A DNA stretch of 64,000 nucleotides. Source: Candidatus Palauibacter polyketidifaciens. Its GTDB lineage: Bacteria; Gemmatimonadota; Gemmatimonadetes; Palauibacterales; Palauibacteraceae. The notes beneath the pieces are model-generated. The model made no database searches. It was given only the letters and a program-made list of their open reading frames with translations, and was not told where the DNA came from. Where the stretch lies: the NCBI RefSeq assembly GCF_947581785.1, contig NZ_CANPVO010000038.1:53049-117048 (forward strand), in the 5' to 3' direction. This document shows positions 9,798 through 17,634 of this stretch, piece by piece (positions within the stretch are counted from its first letter, which is position 1; each line of letters begins with the position of its first letter). Made by a program: the position numbers and the translations under genes.

Positions 9798-11471
9798 ATG
9801 AAGACACGACTCGGGACCCTCATCCTCCCCCTCGCCGCAGGACTCGCCTGCGCGGACGCGAGTCGCGACGATGCGTCCGGGGGGACCGTCGAAATGGCGG
9901 CGCTCGACGCCGTATTCGCGGACTACAGCGCTTCGGACGGCCCCGGGTGCGCCTTCGCGGTGTCGCGGGACGGACAGCAGGTCATGGCGCGCGCGTACGG
10001 CATGGCGAACCTCGAGTGGGACCTGCCGAACACACCCGAGACCGTGTTCGAGCCGGGCTCCGTCTCGAAACAGTTCACCGCGGCGGCCACGATCCTGCTC
10101 GCGCTGGACGGACGCATCGACCTGGACGACGACATCCGGGAGTACTTTCCCGAGATGCCCGACTACGGCGAGCCGATCACGGTGCGCATGCTCATCCATC
10201 ACACGAGCGGGCTCCGCGACTGGGGGTCGGTCGCGGGCATCCATGGCTGGGCGCGGACGACCCGGATCCACACGCACAAGCACGCGCTCGACATCGCGAG
10301 CCGCCAGCGCGCCCTCAACTACGAGCCGGGCCGCTACTACTCCTACACGAACACCGGATACAACCTCCAGGCGATGCTCGTGGAGAGGGTAACCGGACAG
10401 ACGTTCGACGAGTTCTCGCAGGAGCGGATCTTCCGCCCCCTCGGCATGACGAAAACGCAGTGGCGGGACGATTTCACGGAGATCGTCGAGGAGCGCTCGA
10501 TCGGATACCGGCGCGGCGACGACGACGAATGGCACATGCTGATGCCGTTCGAAAACGTGCACGGAAACGGCGGTCTGCTCACGACCGTCGGCGACCTTCT
10601 CAGGTTCACCCGCAACCTCGACACGGGCGAAGTCGGCGGGCCCGAGTTCATCCGGCTCATGCATGAGCAGGGGATGCTCGACTCGGGGCGGCAGATCAGC
10701 TACGCGGGCGGACTCTTCGTCGGCGATTACAAGGGCGTGCGCGAGGTCCAGCATTCCGGAGGAACCGCGGCGTACCGGGGCTTCCTCACCCGCTTCCCCG
10801 ACCACGGGCTCGCGGTGTCGGTGATGTGCAACGTGGGCGAGGCCAACCCCGGCAGGCTCGCCCGCGCCGTGGCCGACCTCTACCTCGGGGACGCCATCGG
10901 CGAGGAAGCGTCGGAGGATCCCGCGGGCGCGGACGTCGACCCGGCCCGCGTCGCCGCTCTCGCCGGCGGATACCGCGACACCCGCACGGGCCAGTTCATG
11001 GAGTTGACGGCGGACGGCGCCTCGCTCCGCATGGGCGGAGGGCCGGGCGCGATGTCGCTCGCGGCGATGAGCGAGACCGAGTTCGCCTCACCGGCGGGCG
11101 TATCCATCGTCTTCGACGCCGCGGCCGACGGCGGAGCGAGGCCCGGGGCCACGATGGACACGCCGGTCGCCGATGACGTGAGGATCGAGCCCGTCGAGGG
11201 GTTCGAGCCCACCGCGTCGGACCTGGCCGCCTACGTGGGCGCGTACCACAGCGACGAGGCGGAAGTCACGTACTGGGTCGAGGTCGAGGACGGCGGCCTC
11301 GTATTGAAGGACCGCTACGGGGACGGACCGTCGCTCGTGCCGGTGTATCCCGATGCGTTCAGGCAGGGAGGCAGCACCTTCGTCTTCCGGCGCGACGAGA
11401 GCGGGCGGGTCACGCAGGCGAGCCTGAGCCAGGGACGCGTCTGGGATCTGCGCTTCGAACGGGTGCAGTAG
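9798..11471 (+). CDS. Serine hydrolase, class C beta-lactamase/DD-peptidase fold (copy 2)
   Basis: Tandem paralogue of the preceding gene, also exactly 557 residues. The start is ATG 9798 with AGGAGG six bases upstream; an open frame extends further 5' but has no leader, whereas MKTRLGTLILPLAAGLACAD matches copy 1. SxxK is SVSK in FEPGSVSKQF and the YxN motif is YSYTNTGYN, both as in copy 1. The third motif differs: EVQHSGGTAAYR gives HSG where copy 1 has HGG, and both are tolerated in this family. The two copies stay close in the catalytic domain and diverge more in the C-terminal accessory domain, which suggests specialisation after duplication. The 160 bp between copies shows no clear terminator. 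It converges on the oxidoreductase gene. Confidence 0.88.
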   Translation: MKTRLGTLILPLAAGLACADASRDDASGGTVEMAALDAVFADYSASDGPGCAFAVSRDGQQVMARAYGMANLEWDLPNTPETVFEPGSVSKQFTAAATILLALDGRIDLDDDIREYFPEMPDYGEPITVRMLIHHTSGLRDWGSVAGIHGWARTTRIHTHKHALDIASRQRALNYEPGRYYSYTNTGYNLQAMLVERVTGQTFDEFSQERIFRPLGMTKTQWRDDFTEIVEERSIGYRRGDDDEWHMLMPFENVHGNGGLLTTVGDLLRFTRNLDTGEVGGPEFIRLMHEQGMLDSGRQISYAGGLFVGDYKGVREVQHSGGTAAYRGFLTRFPDHGLAVSVMCNVGEANPGRLARAVADLYLGDAIGEEASEDPAGADVDPARVAALAGGYRDTRTGQFMELTADGASLRMGGGPGAMSLAAMSETEFASPAGVSIVFDAAADGGARPGATMDTPVADDVRIEPVEGFEPTASDLAAYVGAYHSDEAEVTYWVEVEDGGLVLKDRYGDGPSLVPVYPDAFRQGGSTFVFRRDESGRVTQASLSQGRVWDLRFERVQ

Positions 11472-11484
11472 CGCGACACGCCCG

Positions 11485-12471
11485 TCAGAGCTCGACGAGG
11501 ATCTTCCCGTCCGCGCGGCCGGACTCGAGGGCCTCGTGTGCGGACGCCGTCTCCGCGAGGGGGAAGGTGGCGGCGATCCGCACGTCGAGTTGTCCGGCCG
11601 CGAGCCAGGTCGTGAGATCCCGGACCGCGGCGCGGCGGGCGGCGGCGGGCAGCAGGTAGCCCTGCAGAAAATGGATGCGCAGGTCCTTGAAGGCGAGCGG
11701 ATAGTAGGCGAGCGGCAGTTCCGGGCCGGAGGTTGACGAGTACGAGGCGATGGTTCCGTTCTCCCGCAGAACCGCGACGTCCGTCTCGAGGTTCGCGGCG
11801 AGGTCCACCTCGATGATGCGGTCCACGCCTTTCCCATCCGTGAGGTCGAGGACCCGGCCGGCAACGTCCTCCCGCCGGTAGTCGATCGCATGTCTCGCGC
11901 CGCCGCCCCGCCCGACCTCCGCCTTGGCGGCGCTGCTCACCGTGGCGATGACCTCGGCGCCGCCCAGAGTGGCCAGTTGCACCGCCAGATGGCCGACGGC
12001 CCCGGCGCCTCCCTGCACGAGGATCCGCTTCCCGCCCACCGGTCCGTCCCCGTACACGGCGTAGTGCGCCGTACAGCCGGGCACTCCGAGGCCCGCCCCG
12101 TCCGCGAAGGAGGCATTGTCCGGCAACGGCACGGCCTGCGCGGCCGGCACCGCCGTGTACTCCGCCGCCGTCCCGAACGGACGGCCACCGCTCTGGGCAT
12201 TCCACAGCCAGACGCGCTCGCCGACGCGAGACCCGTCCACCTCCGCCCCCACCGCATCGATCGTTCCCGCCCCGTCGGAATGCGGGACGATGCGCGGGTG
12301 AGGCATCGACAGACCGATCCAGCCGGCCCTCCGCTTGGTGTCCGACGGATTCACACCAGAGGCGGCCAGCCGCACCCGAACTTCTCCCGCCCCCGGCACG
12401 GGTGCTTCCTGCCGCCCGAACCGGAGCACCTCCGGCGCGGGGCCGGTCGTCTCATACCAGATCGCTTTCAC
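11485..12471 (-). CDS. Quinone oxidoreductase-like NAD(P)H reductase (zinc-free MDR)
   Basis: Medium-chain dehydrogenase/reductase of the zeta-crystallin (NADPH:quinone reductase) branch, 328 residues. The N-terminal GroES-like domain has PGAGEVRVRLAASGVNPSD, typical of QOR proteins. The Rossmann domain carries the dinucleotide motif VQGGAGAVGHLAVQLA (about 145-160). Structural zinc cysteines are absent, as expected for this branch. The start is GTG 12471, giving VKAIWYETTG, the usual QOR opening, with AAGG just upstream; longer in-frame starts would add an arginine-rich, non-homologous tail. It converges on the second serine hydrolase with only 13 bp between stops, and diverges from the pterin block over 209 bp. 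Confidence 0.88.
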   Translation of the reverse strand: MKAIWYETTGPAPEVLRFGRQEAPVPGAGEVRVRLAASGVNPSDTKRRAGWIGLSMPHPRIVPHSDGAGTIDAVGAEVDGSRVGERVWLWNAQSGGRPFGTAAEYTAVPAAQAVPLPDNASFADGAGLGVPGCTAHYAVYGDGPVGGKRILVQGGAGAVGHLAVQLATLGGAEVIATVSSAAKAEVGRGGGARHAIDYRREDVAGRVLDLTDGKGVDRIIEVDLAANLETDVAVLRENGTIASYSSTSGPELPLAYYPLAFKDLRIHFLQGYLLPAAARRAAVRDLTTWLAAGQLDVRIAATFPLAETASAHEALESGRADGKILVEL

Positions 12472-12680
12472 GCGCCTTCTCCCGGTTGGAATCCCACGCC
12501 CGCCGCGGGTGCGCCGCAATGGGGCATGCGCCGCCTCCGCGTGCAACGCCCCAACCGCCCTCGAATCTTGTACATTCCCGGCTTCCCCGGGGCGGGACGG
12601 CCGGGGAATCACACGCCCCGGGGACATCCGCCGGGGGATTTGCCGGGGCCGCCGGGGATGCTCGTGAACGGAGAGATGCC

Positions 12681-13466
12681 GTGAGACTCAAGGGTGCCGT
12701 CGCACTCGTGACGGGGGGCGCACGCCGGCTGGGCCGCGCGCTGTCGCTGGGTCTGGCGGAGGCGGGATGCGACGTCTTCATCCACTACCGGAGCTCGGCC
12801 GAGGCGGCCGACCACACGGCGAACGAGGTGCGGGCCCTGGGGCGGCGGGCGGCGACGGCCGCGGCGGACCTGTCACGTCCGGAGCAGATCGACAACCTGT
12901 TCGACGCGTTCGACGCGGCGTTCGCACGTCTCGACATCCTGGTGAACTCCGCCGCGAGCTTCGAGCGCACCCCCTTCGACGAAGTGACGGTCGCCGAGTG
13001 GGACGCCGCGCAAGCGCTCAACCTGCGCGCTCCCTTCCTCATGACGCAGCGGGCCGCCCTCCGGATGCGGGCCGTGCCCGACCGGCGCGGAACCCAGGGG
13101 GAACCTCTGGCGCCCGGCGTCATACTCAACATGTCGGACATGGCGGCGGTCGCAGCCTGGAAGGGGTTTGCGCCGCACGGGGTCAGCAAGGCGGGACTTC
13201 TGCACCTGACGGCGCTCACGGCCCGCGAACTGGGCGCGGAGGTGCGCGCGAACGCGATCGTCCCCGGCCCGATCCTTCCGCCTCCCGGCGAGACGGCGGA
13301 GGACGAGGCCTGGCGGGAGAAGGGTCGGAGGATTCCGCTCGGTCGGACGGGCGATCCGGAGTACGTGGCACACGCGGCGCGGTTCCTGGCCGAGAACGAC
13401 TATGTGACGGGAGCGACGATCTACGTGGACGGCGGCGAACATCTGCTGACGGGAAGACGGGTCTGA
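12681..13466 (+). CDS. SDR-family pteridine reductase-like oxidoreductase (FolM/PTR1 type)
   Basis: Short-chain dehydrogenase of 261 residues, probably reducing a pterin (dihydromonapterin/dihydrobiopterin type), judged from its place directly before folB and folK. The cofactor motif is TGGARRLG (residues 11-18), the TGx3RxG form seen in pteridine reductases. The segment LVNSAASFERTPF (NSAAS) and the C-terminal YVTGATIYVDGGEHL are standard SDR landmarks. The usual YxxxK catalytic pair is odd: the sequence is H166-G-V-S-K170, with histidine in place of tyrosine. GTG 12681 has GGAG 7 nt upstream. The TGA stop overlaps the folB ATG (TGATG). Outside this context it would be called only a general SDR. 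Confidence 0.78.
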   Translation: MRLKGAVALVTGGARRLGRALSLGLAEAGCDVFIHYRSSAEAADHTANEVRALGRRAATAAADLSRPEQIDNLFDAFDAAFARLDILVNSAASFERTPFDEVTVAEWDAAQALNLRAPFLMTQRAALRMRAVPDRRGTQGEPLAPGVILNMSDMAAVAAWKGFAPHGVSKAGLLHLTALTARELGAEVRANAIVPGPILPPPGETAEDEAWREKGRRIPLGRTGDPEYVAHAARFLAENDYVTGATIYVDGGEHLLTGRRV

Positions 13467-13834
13467 TGGCGTCCGATACGGTCATCATCCGTGATCTCCT
13501 CGTTCGAGGCATCATCGGAGTCAACGACTGGGAGCGCGAGAAGAAACAGGACATCGTGATCAACCTCTCCCTCTCCGTGGACGCCCGGGCCGCGGGCGAG
13601 TCCGATGACGTCGCGGACGTGCTGAACTACCGGACGCTGACGAAGCGCGTCATCGCGCACGTTGAAGGGGCCGAGCCGTATCTCGTCGAAGCCCTCGCGC
13701 ACCAGATCGCACGGATCGCGATCGTCGATTTCGGCGCCGTGCGGGCGAAGGTCCGCGTGGAGAAGCCCGGCGCGCTGCGCTACGCGCGCTCGGTGGGGGT
13801 CGAAGTCGAACGGACGGCGGCGGACTACGCGTGA
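13466..13834 (+). CDS. folB: Dihydroneopterin aldolase
   Basis: Converts 7,8-dihydroneopterin to 6-hydroxymethyl-7,8-dihydropterin and glycolaldehyde in tetrahydrofolate synthesis. The 122-residue length is normal. Family features visible are the opening DTVIIRDLLVRGIIGVNDWERE with its conserved glutamate region near residue 25, the NYRTLTKRV helix start, and the C-terminal VRAKVRVEKPGALRYA containing the conserved KPGA. The start ATG overlaps the SDR stop by one base, and its TGA overlaps the folK GTG, so SDR-folB-folK look translationally coupled. No separate promoter is needed or seen. Confidence 0.93.
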   Translation: MASDTVIIRDLLVRGIIGVNDWEREKKQDIVINLSLSVDARAAGESDDVADVLNYRTLTKRVIAHVEGAEPYLVEALAHQIARIAIVDFGAVRAKVRVEKPGALRYARSVGVEVERTAADYA

Positions 13835-14340
13835 ACGCCTCGCCCCGGACAGCCCTCCTCACGCTCGGCTCGAACATCGATCCGGAGCGGCACATCGTCG
13901 CGGCCCTCGAGGCGCTCGACGAACTGCTGGGCATCGACGGAGCCTCGCCCATCTACGAAGCGGAACCGGTCGGGAACCCCGGGATGCCCCGCTTCCTGAA
14001 CGCGGCGGTGCGCATCACGACCGATCTCTCCCCGGGTGAGTTGAAGTTCGAGGTCATCCGGCCGCTGGAGCGGCGCCTCGGACGCGTCCGCACCGCCGAC
14101 CCCAACGCCCCCCGCACGATCGACATCGACATCGCCGCCGTGCAGGGCCTGGTCCTCGACCAGGAGGAGCTGCAACTCCCGGACCCGGAGATCCCGACGA
14201 GGGCGCATCTGGCGGTGCCCCTCGCCGATGTGGCGCCGGGATTCCGGCATCCCGGGCTGGGAATCACACTGGGTGAGATCGCGGCCCGTTTCCGTGACGA
14301 GCCGGGCCTCGCGAAACGCGACGATGTCCGGTGGCCGTGA
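13831..14340 (+). CDS. folK: 6-hydroxymethyl-7,8-dihydropterin pyrophosphokinase (HPPK)
   Basis: Transfers pyrophosphate from ATP to 6-hydroxymethyl-7,8-dihydropterin, the step after FolB. It has 169 residues, normal for HPPK. TLGSNIDPERHI (residues 11-22) is the family N-terminal signature, PVGNPGMPRFLNAAV (about 46-60) is the substrate loop, and APRTIDIDI (about 93-101) gives the two magnesium-binding aspartates D98 and D100. IPTRAHLAVPLADV matches the conserved HpR-type segment, with the proline replaced. The GTG start overlaps the folB stop (GTGA). It is the last gene of the pterin block; the outer-membrane barrel gene starts 29 bp downstream. Confidence 0.94.
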   Translation: MNASPRTALLTLGSNIDPERHIVAALEALDELLGIDGASPIYEAEPVGNPGMPRFLNAAVRITTDLSPGELKFEVIRPLERRLGRVRTADPNAPRTIDIDIAAVQGLVLDQEELQLPDPEIPTRAHLAVPLADVAPGFRHPGLGITLGEIAARFRDEPGLAKRDDVRWP

Positions 14341-14368
14341 ACCCGGTTCGACCGTACCTTCCCGCCCC

Positions 14369-16027
14369 ATGATTCCGTCCGCGGCCCTCCCGGAAAGGGG
14401 GACTCGCCCTGCTCCGTTCCGGGGCGCGAACGTCGTCCGATTTCTGTGCCTGCTGGGGCTCTTCCCGACGTCCGCGGCGCAGGCGCAGGACGGCGCGGGC
14501 GCCATCATCGACACGGTCATCATCGGCCGGCAGGACGTCTTCCCGGAGGATGCCGCAGCCGGAAACTTCATCTACCGGCTCGGCAACGGACTGCACGGGA
14601 CGACGCAGCCCTGGGTCATCCGCCGCGAGCTGCTCCTGGGGCCGGGGACGCCCTACGACTCGCTCCTGGCCGCCGAGAGCGAACGGAACCTCCGCCGCCT
14701 CGGCCTCTTCCGCCGGGTCCGCGTGGACACCGCCCGCGTCGACGGGAAACTCGCGCTGAGCGTGAGAACGCGCGACGCGTGGAGTCTGCAGCCGCGCATC
14801 ACGGGGCGGCTCGCAGCGGACGGCACGCTGACCGGCACCTTCGGGGTCACCGAGATCAACCTTGCGGGCAGCGGAAACGCCATGCGCGTGTGGTACGTCC
14901 GTGAGACCGACCGCGACGGCATGGATCTCCGGCTGACGTCGAATCGACTGGCCTCCACCCGGCTCGCGGCCAACGCGACGTGGCTCAACCTGTCGGACCG
15001 CGACGTCGTCGCGTGGCGCCTGTCGAATCCCTTCCGCGCGCTCTCGGACCGCTCGGCGTTCTATTACGAGGGACGGGACTTCCAGGGGCGTATCCCGCAG
15101 TACGTGCGCCACAATCCGGACAGCCTCCAGACGATCGAGTGGCGGCGGCGAGCCCACATCCACCGCCTGACGGGAGCGATCGCGCCGATCGCGAGTCCGC
15201 GGAAGTTCCTCCGCATCGGGGCAACGCTCGAAGTCCGGCATGAGGAACACCTCCGGCTCGAACATCCCGGCGTCAATCCGGACAGCCTCGACGCCACGGT
15301 GCCGGACTCCGTGTACGGGCTCATCGGCGTATACGCCGAATGGCGGCGGGCCCGCTTCGAGCGCGTGCAGCGCTTCAACGGGTTTTCCGAGGAGGATCAG
15401 GATCTCAGCGACCGCGTGTTCGTCTCCGTCAAGCTCGCCCACGAACGCCTGGGATACAGGTCGACGGGAATCGGAACGCGTCTTCTCCTGTCGTCCGGAA
15501 GGCGGGCGGGCCCCGCGATTCTCAAGGGTGTGCTCGACGGCGGCGGCCTCTTCAACTCGGCGGGCCTCGACTCCGGCTACGTCTTCGGCACCGGAACGGC
15601 GGCGGTGCGGGAGACGGAGCGGAACACGACGTTTCTGCAGGCATCCGCAGGGGTCCAGGAATCGCCCCGCCCGGGCTCCGAGCACGACATCGGCTTCCAG
15701 ATATTGCCGCGCCTCTGGGGTCCACACGCGTTCGTGGGCACCCGCACGGTGCGCGCGACGCTCGAACACCGCTCCTACCTGGTGGACAACTTCTACAACC
15801 TGTTCGGGCTCGGCGTCGGCGCCTTCGTCGACTATGGAGGCGCCTGGTACCCCGACCAGGATTCGAGGCTGGGCGGCAACATCGGGGTCACCGTGTTCGG
15901 AGGATCCCCGCTCTCCTCCTTCGCGCAGGTAACGAACCTCAATGTCGGTTACCGCTTCGGCGGAGGGATCGGTGAGAGCGAGAGATCGAGGTGGGCCTTC
16001 AGCGCCGGCGGCGGTTTACGATTCTGA
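14369..16027 (+). CDS. BamA/TamA-like outer-membrane barrel protein with a POTRA-like region
   Basis: Predicted outer-membrane beta-barrel protein of 552 residues. A signal sequence VVRFLCLLGLFPTSAAQAQ precedes a short periplasmic region that resembles one POTRA repeat: YDSLLAAESERNLRRLGLF followed by RRVRVDTARVDGKLALSVRT. The rest is alternating strand sequence ending GGGLRF, with the terminal phenylalanine recognised by the BAM machinery. It is too short and has too few POTRA repeats to be BamA itself; an unassigned surface-antigen family member is more likely. ATG 14369 follows no strong ribosome site; the frame is open to 14228, but that extension has no leader character. It lies 29 bp after folK and converges on a small barrel gene. 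Confidence 0.7.
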   Translation: MIPSAALPERGTRPAPFRGANVVRFLCLLGLFPTSAAQAQDGAGAIIDTVIIGRQDVFPEDAAAGNFIYRLGNGLHGTTQPWVIRRELLLGPGTPYDSLLAAESERNLRRLGLFRRVRVDTARVDGKLALSVRTRDAWSLQPRITGRLAADGTLTGTFGVTEINLAGSGNAMRVWYVRETDRDGMDLRLTSNRLASTRLAANATWLNLSDRDVVAWRLSNPFRALSDRSAFYYEGRDFQGRIPQYVRHNPDSLQTIEWRRRAHIHRLTGAIAPIASPRKFLRIGATLEVRHEEHLRLEHPGVNPDSLDATVPDSVYGLIGVYAEWRRARFERVQRFNGFSEEDQDLSDRVFVSVKLAHERLGYRSTGIGTRLLLSSGRRAGPAILKGVLDGGGLFNSAGLDSGYVFGTGTAAVRETERNTTFLQASAGVQESPRPGSEHDIGFQILPRLWGPHAFVGTRTVRATLEHRSYLVDNFYNLFGLGVGAFVDYGGAWYPDQDSRLGGNIGVTVFGGSPLSSFAQVTNLNVGYRFGGGIGESERSRWAFSAGGGLRF

Positions 16028-16057
16028 CGGAGTTCTCCGGTCCCCGGACGCACGGCG

Positions 16058-16567
16058 CTAGGGCAGCAGGATGCCGCCGGCGACGAGGAGTTGCTCGCCG
16101 CCCTCGAGTTCGTACCTCGCCTCGACGAAGGGCGTGAACCCGACGAGGGGGAAGCGGAATCCGGCGATGACGTTCAGGCCGGACCGCCGCTCCGAAACCC
16201 CTTCTCTTCCGTTGGACGGAACCTTTTCCCACGCCAGGTTGAGTCCGCCGCCGGCGTACGGGACCAGGTTCGTGACCCGATCGAGCGGGATGTCCACGAG
16301 GACGTTCACGTTGAGTTCGTGGTAGTCGTAGTCGCCGCCGGGATCGCCGAGGCCCGAGTCGGGGAAGAAGTAGTCGAAGGACCCGGCGAGCCAGGCCCCG
16401 GGGGCGATCCAGGGCAGCGACAGCTGCGCGCGCGGGCCGAGGCCGAAGTCCGCGTCGTCCCCGAAGGTGACCTGGCCCCCGGCCTTGAATTCCTGCGCGG
16501 CCAGGGGCGGCCCGCCCACGACGACCGCGAGCAGAACGATGAGCGACCCCGACGTTCTTCGACGCAT
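16058..16567 (-). CDS. Small outer-membrane beta-barrel protein
   Basis: Protein of 169 residues with a signal peptide (RRRTSGSLIVLLAVVVGG then PPLAAQEF) and about eight short amphipathic strands, in the style of OmpA/OmpW-like opacity proteins. Strand-like pieces include GGQVTFGDDADFGLGPRAQL, NLVPYAGGGLNLAWE and FTPFVEARYELEGG. ATG 16567 is chosen because GGGGAGGGG lies just upstream and the leader begins there; the open frame extends to 16702 without leader features. No enzyme motif is visible, so a structural or porin-like role is only a guess. It is convergent with the BamA-like gene and divergent from the DUF3810-like gene. Confidence 0.65.
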   Translation of the reverse strand: MRRRTSGSLIVLLAVVVGGPPLAAQEFKAGGQVTFGDDADFGLGPRAQLSLPWIAPGAWLAGSFDYFFPDSGLGDPGGDYDYHELNVNVLVDIPLDRVTNLVPYAGGGLNLAWEKVPSNGREGVSERRSGLNVIAGFRFPLVGFTPFVEARYELEGGEQLLVAGGILLP

Positions 16568-16722
16568 ATTCCCCTCCCCCGTTTCTCGAACTCCCCGCTT
16601 CCTGGACTCGCCGTCGGTCCCGCTCCGGCTTCCGACAGGAGTGGGACGCCGCGAAGGCCCCGACGGTTGCACCCGGCCCGTCGATCCCGAACTTTCGTCC
16701 ACCGACCCGCGTACGAGGCCCC

Positions 16723-17634
16723 ATGGAAAGACTCCGGATCCCCAACCTAGCGACGTACCTGCCGGTCGCGCCTTCCGATCTGCTTCTCGCCGCCCCCGTT
16801 GCGGCCCGGGTCCTCTTCGGTCTGAGCCCGGCCGGGCGGGTCGTGCAGGCGGCGGCGCTCGGCGTGTACGCGGGCAGCGCGCTCCTCGACTGGGCGGTTC
16901 GGGCGGACGCCCGTCGCGTGAACTTCGAGGACGCGTTCGGCTTCGACCCGCTCTCCCCGCCCCCGGCGTCGGAGGAGGAGCGGATGCGGGACGTCGAAGG
17001 TCTCGTCGAGCGGCTGAACGCGAATTATGTGCCGCTGGAGACGCCGCGGAAGGAACTGGCGGAACAGGTCGACCTGTGTCTCACCGATTTTCTTGCGGAG
17101 CACACGGGCCAGCGTCTGGAGACGAGTTCGCAGGTCCGGGAGTTCATGCTGGCGCAGATCGTCTTCCCCTTCGCGCTCGGGGCGGCGGACCCCCTGACCG
17201 GGGACGTCGCGATCTTCCGGAGCACGGGCATCTTCGAACCCCATGTGATCGCGCACGAGTTCTGCCACCGCAAGGGATACATGAAGGAAGTCGAGGCGCA
17301 GGTCCTCGGCTACTTCGCCCTGTTGCATTCGGGTGAGGCCGTCCTCGAGCAGTCGGCCCACTGCGAGCGCCTGGACCGCCAACTCTGGGTGCTGGCGGAG
17401 CGGGACGCCGCTGCGTACAACGATCTCCTCGCCGAGATCGGACTTCGGGAGGAGTTGAAGGATGCCTTCGCCGTGCGCCACCCGGCCGAGGGTCCGGTCA
17501 GCGGCGTCGTGGGTCCGATGATGAAAAACGCCTACAACGCCCGCATGAAGCTCACGGGGCAGAACGGCCTCTCCGACTACGACGAAGGCTTCACGAACTT
17601 CCTCCTCGCGACCGAGCGAACCGCCGACTCGTGA
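16723..17634 (+). CDS. DUF3810-like membrane-associated metallopeptidase-type protein
   Basis: Protein of 303 residues with one or two N-terminal hydrophobic segments (about 14-55) and a zinc-protease-like signature: HVIAHEFCHRKGY gives HExxH (about residue 176), followed by EAQVLGYFAL with a glutamate 10-12 residues on. The layout matches the DUF3810 family, in which HExxH-containing domains are predicted peptidases of unknown substrate. The ATG is preceded by GAGG. Its stop overlaps the GTG of the antiporter gene (GTGA), making it the first of four overlapped genes. Peptidase activity is inferred from the motif only. Confidence 0.68.
   Translation: MERLRIPNLATYLPVAPSDLLLAAPVAARVLFGLSPAGRVVQAAALGVYAGSALLDWAVRADARRVNFEDAFGFDPLSPPPASEEERMRDVEGLVERLNANYVPLETPRKELAEQVDLCLTDFLAEHTGQRLETSSQVREFMLAQIVFPFALGAADPLTGDVAIFRSTGIFEPHVIAHEFCHRKGYMKEVEAQVLGYFALLHSGEAVLEQSAHCERLDRQLWVLAERDAAAYNDLLAEIGLREELKDAFAVRHPAEGPVSGVVGPMMKNAYNARMKLTGQNGLSDYDEGFTNFLLATERTADS

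Noticed and set aside
12658..12684. Nine-codon frame just before the SDR start, as a leader peptide
   Set aside because: Too short, with no attenuator-like structure; probably chance in a GC-rich sequence.
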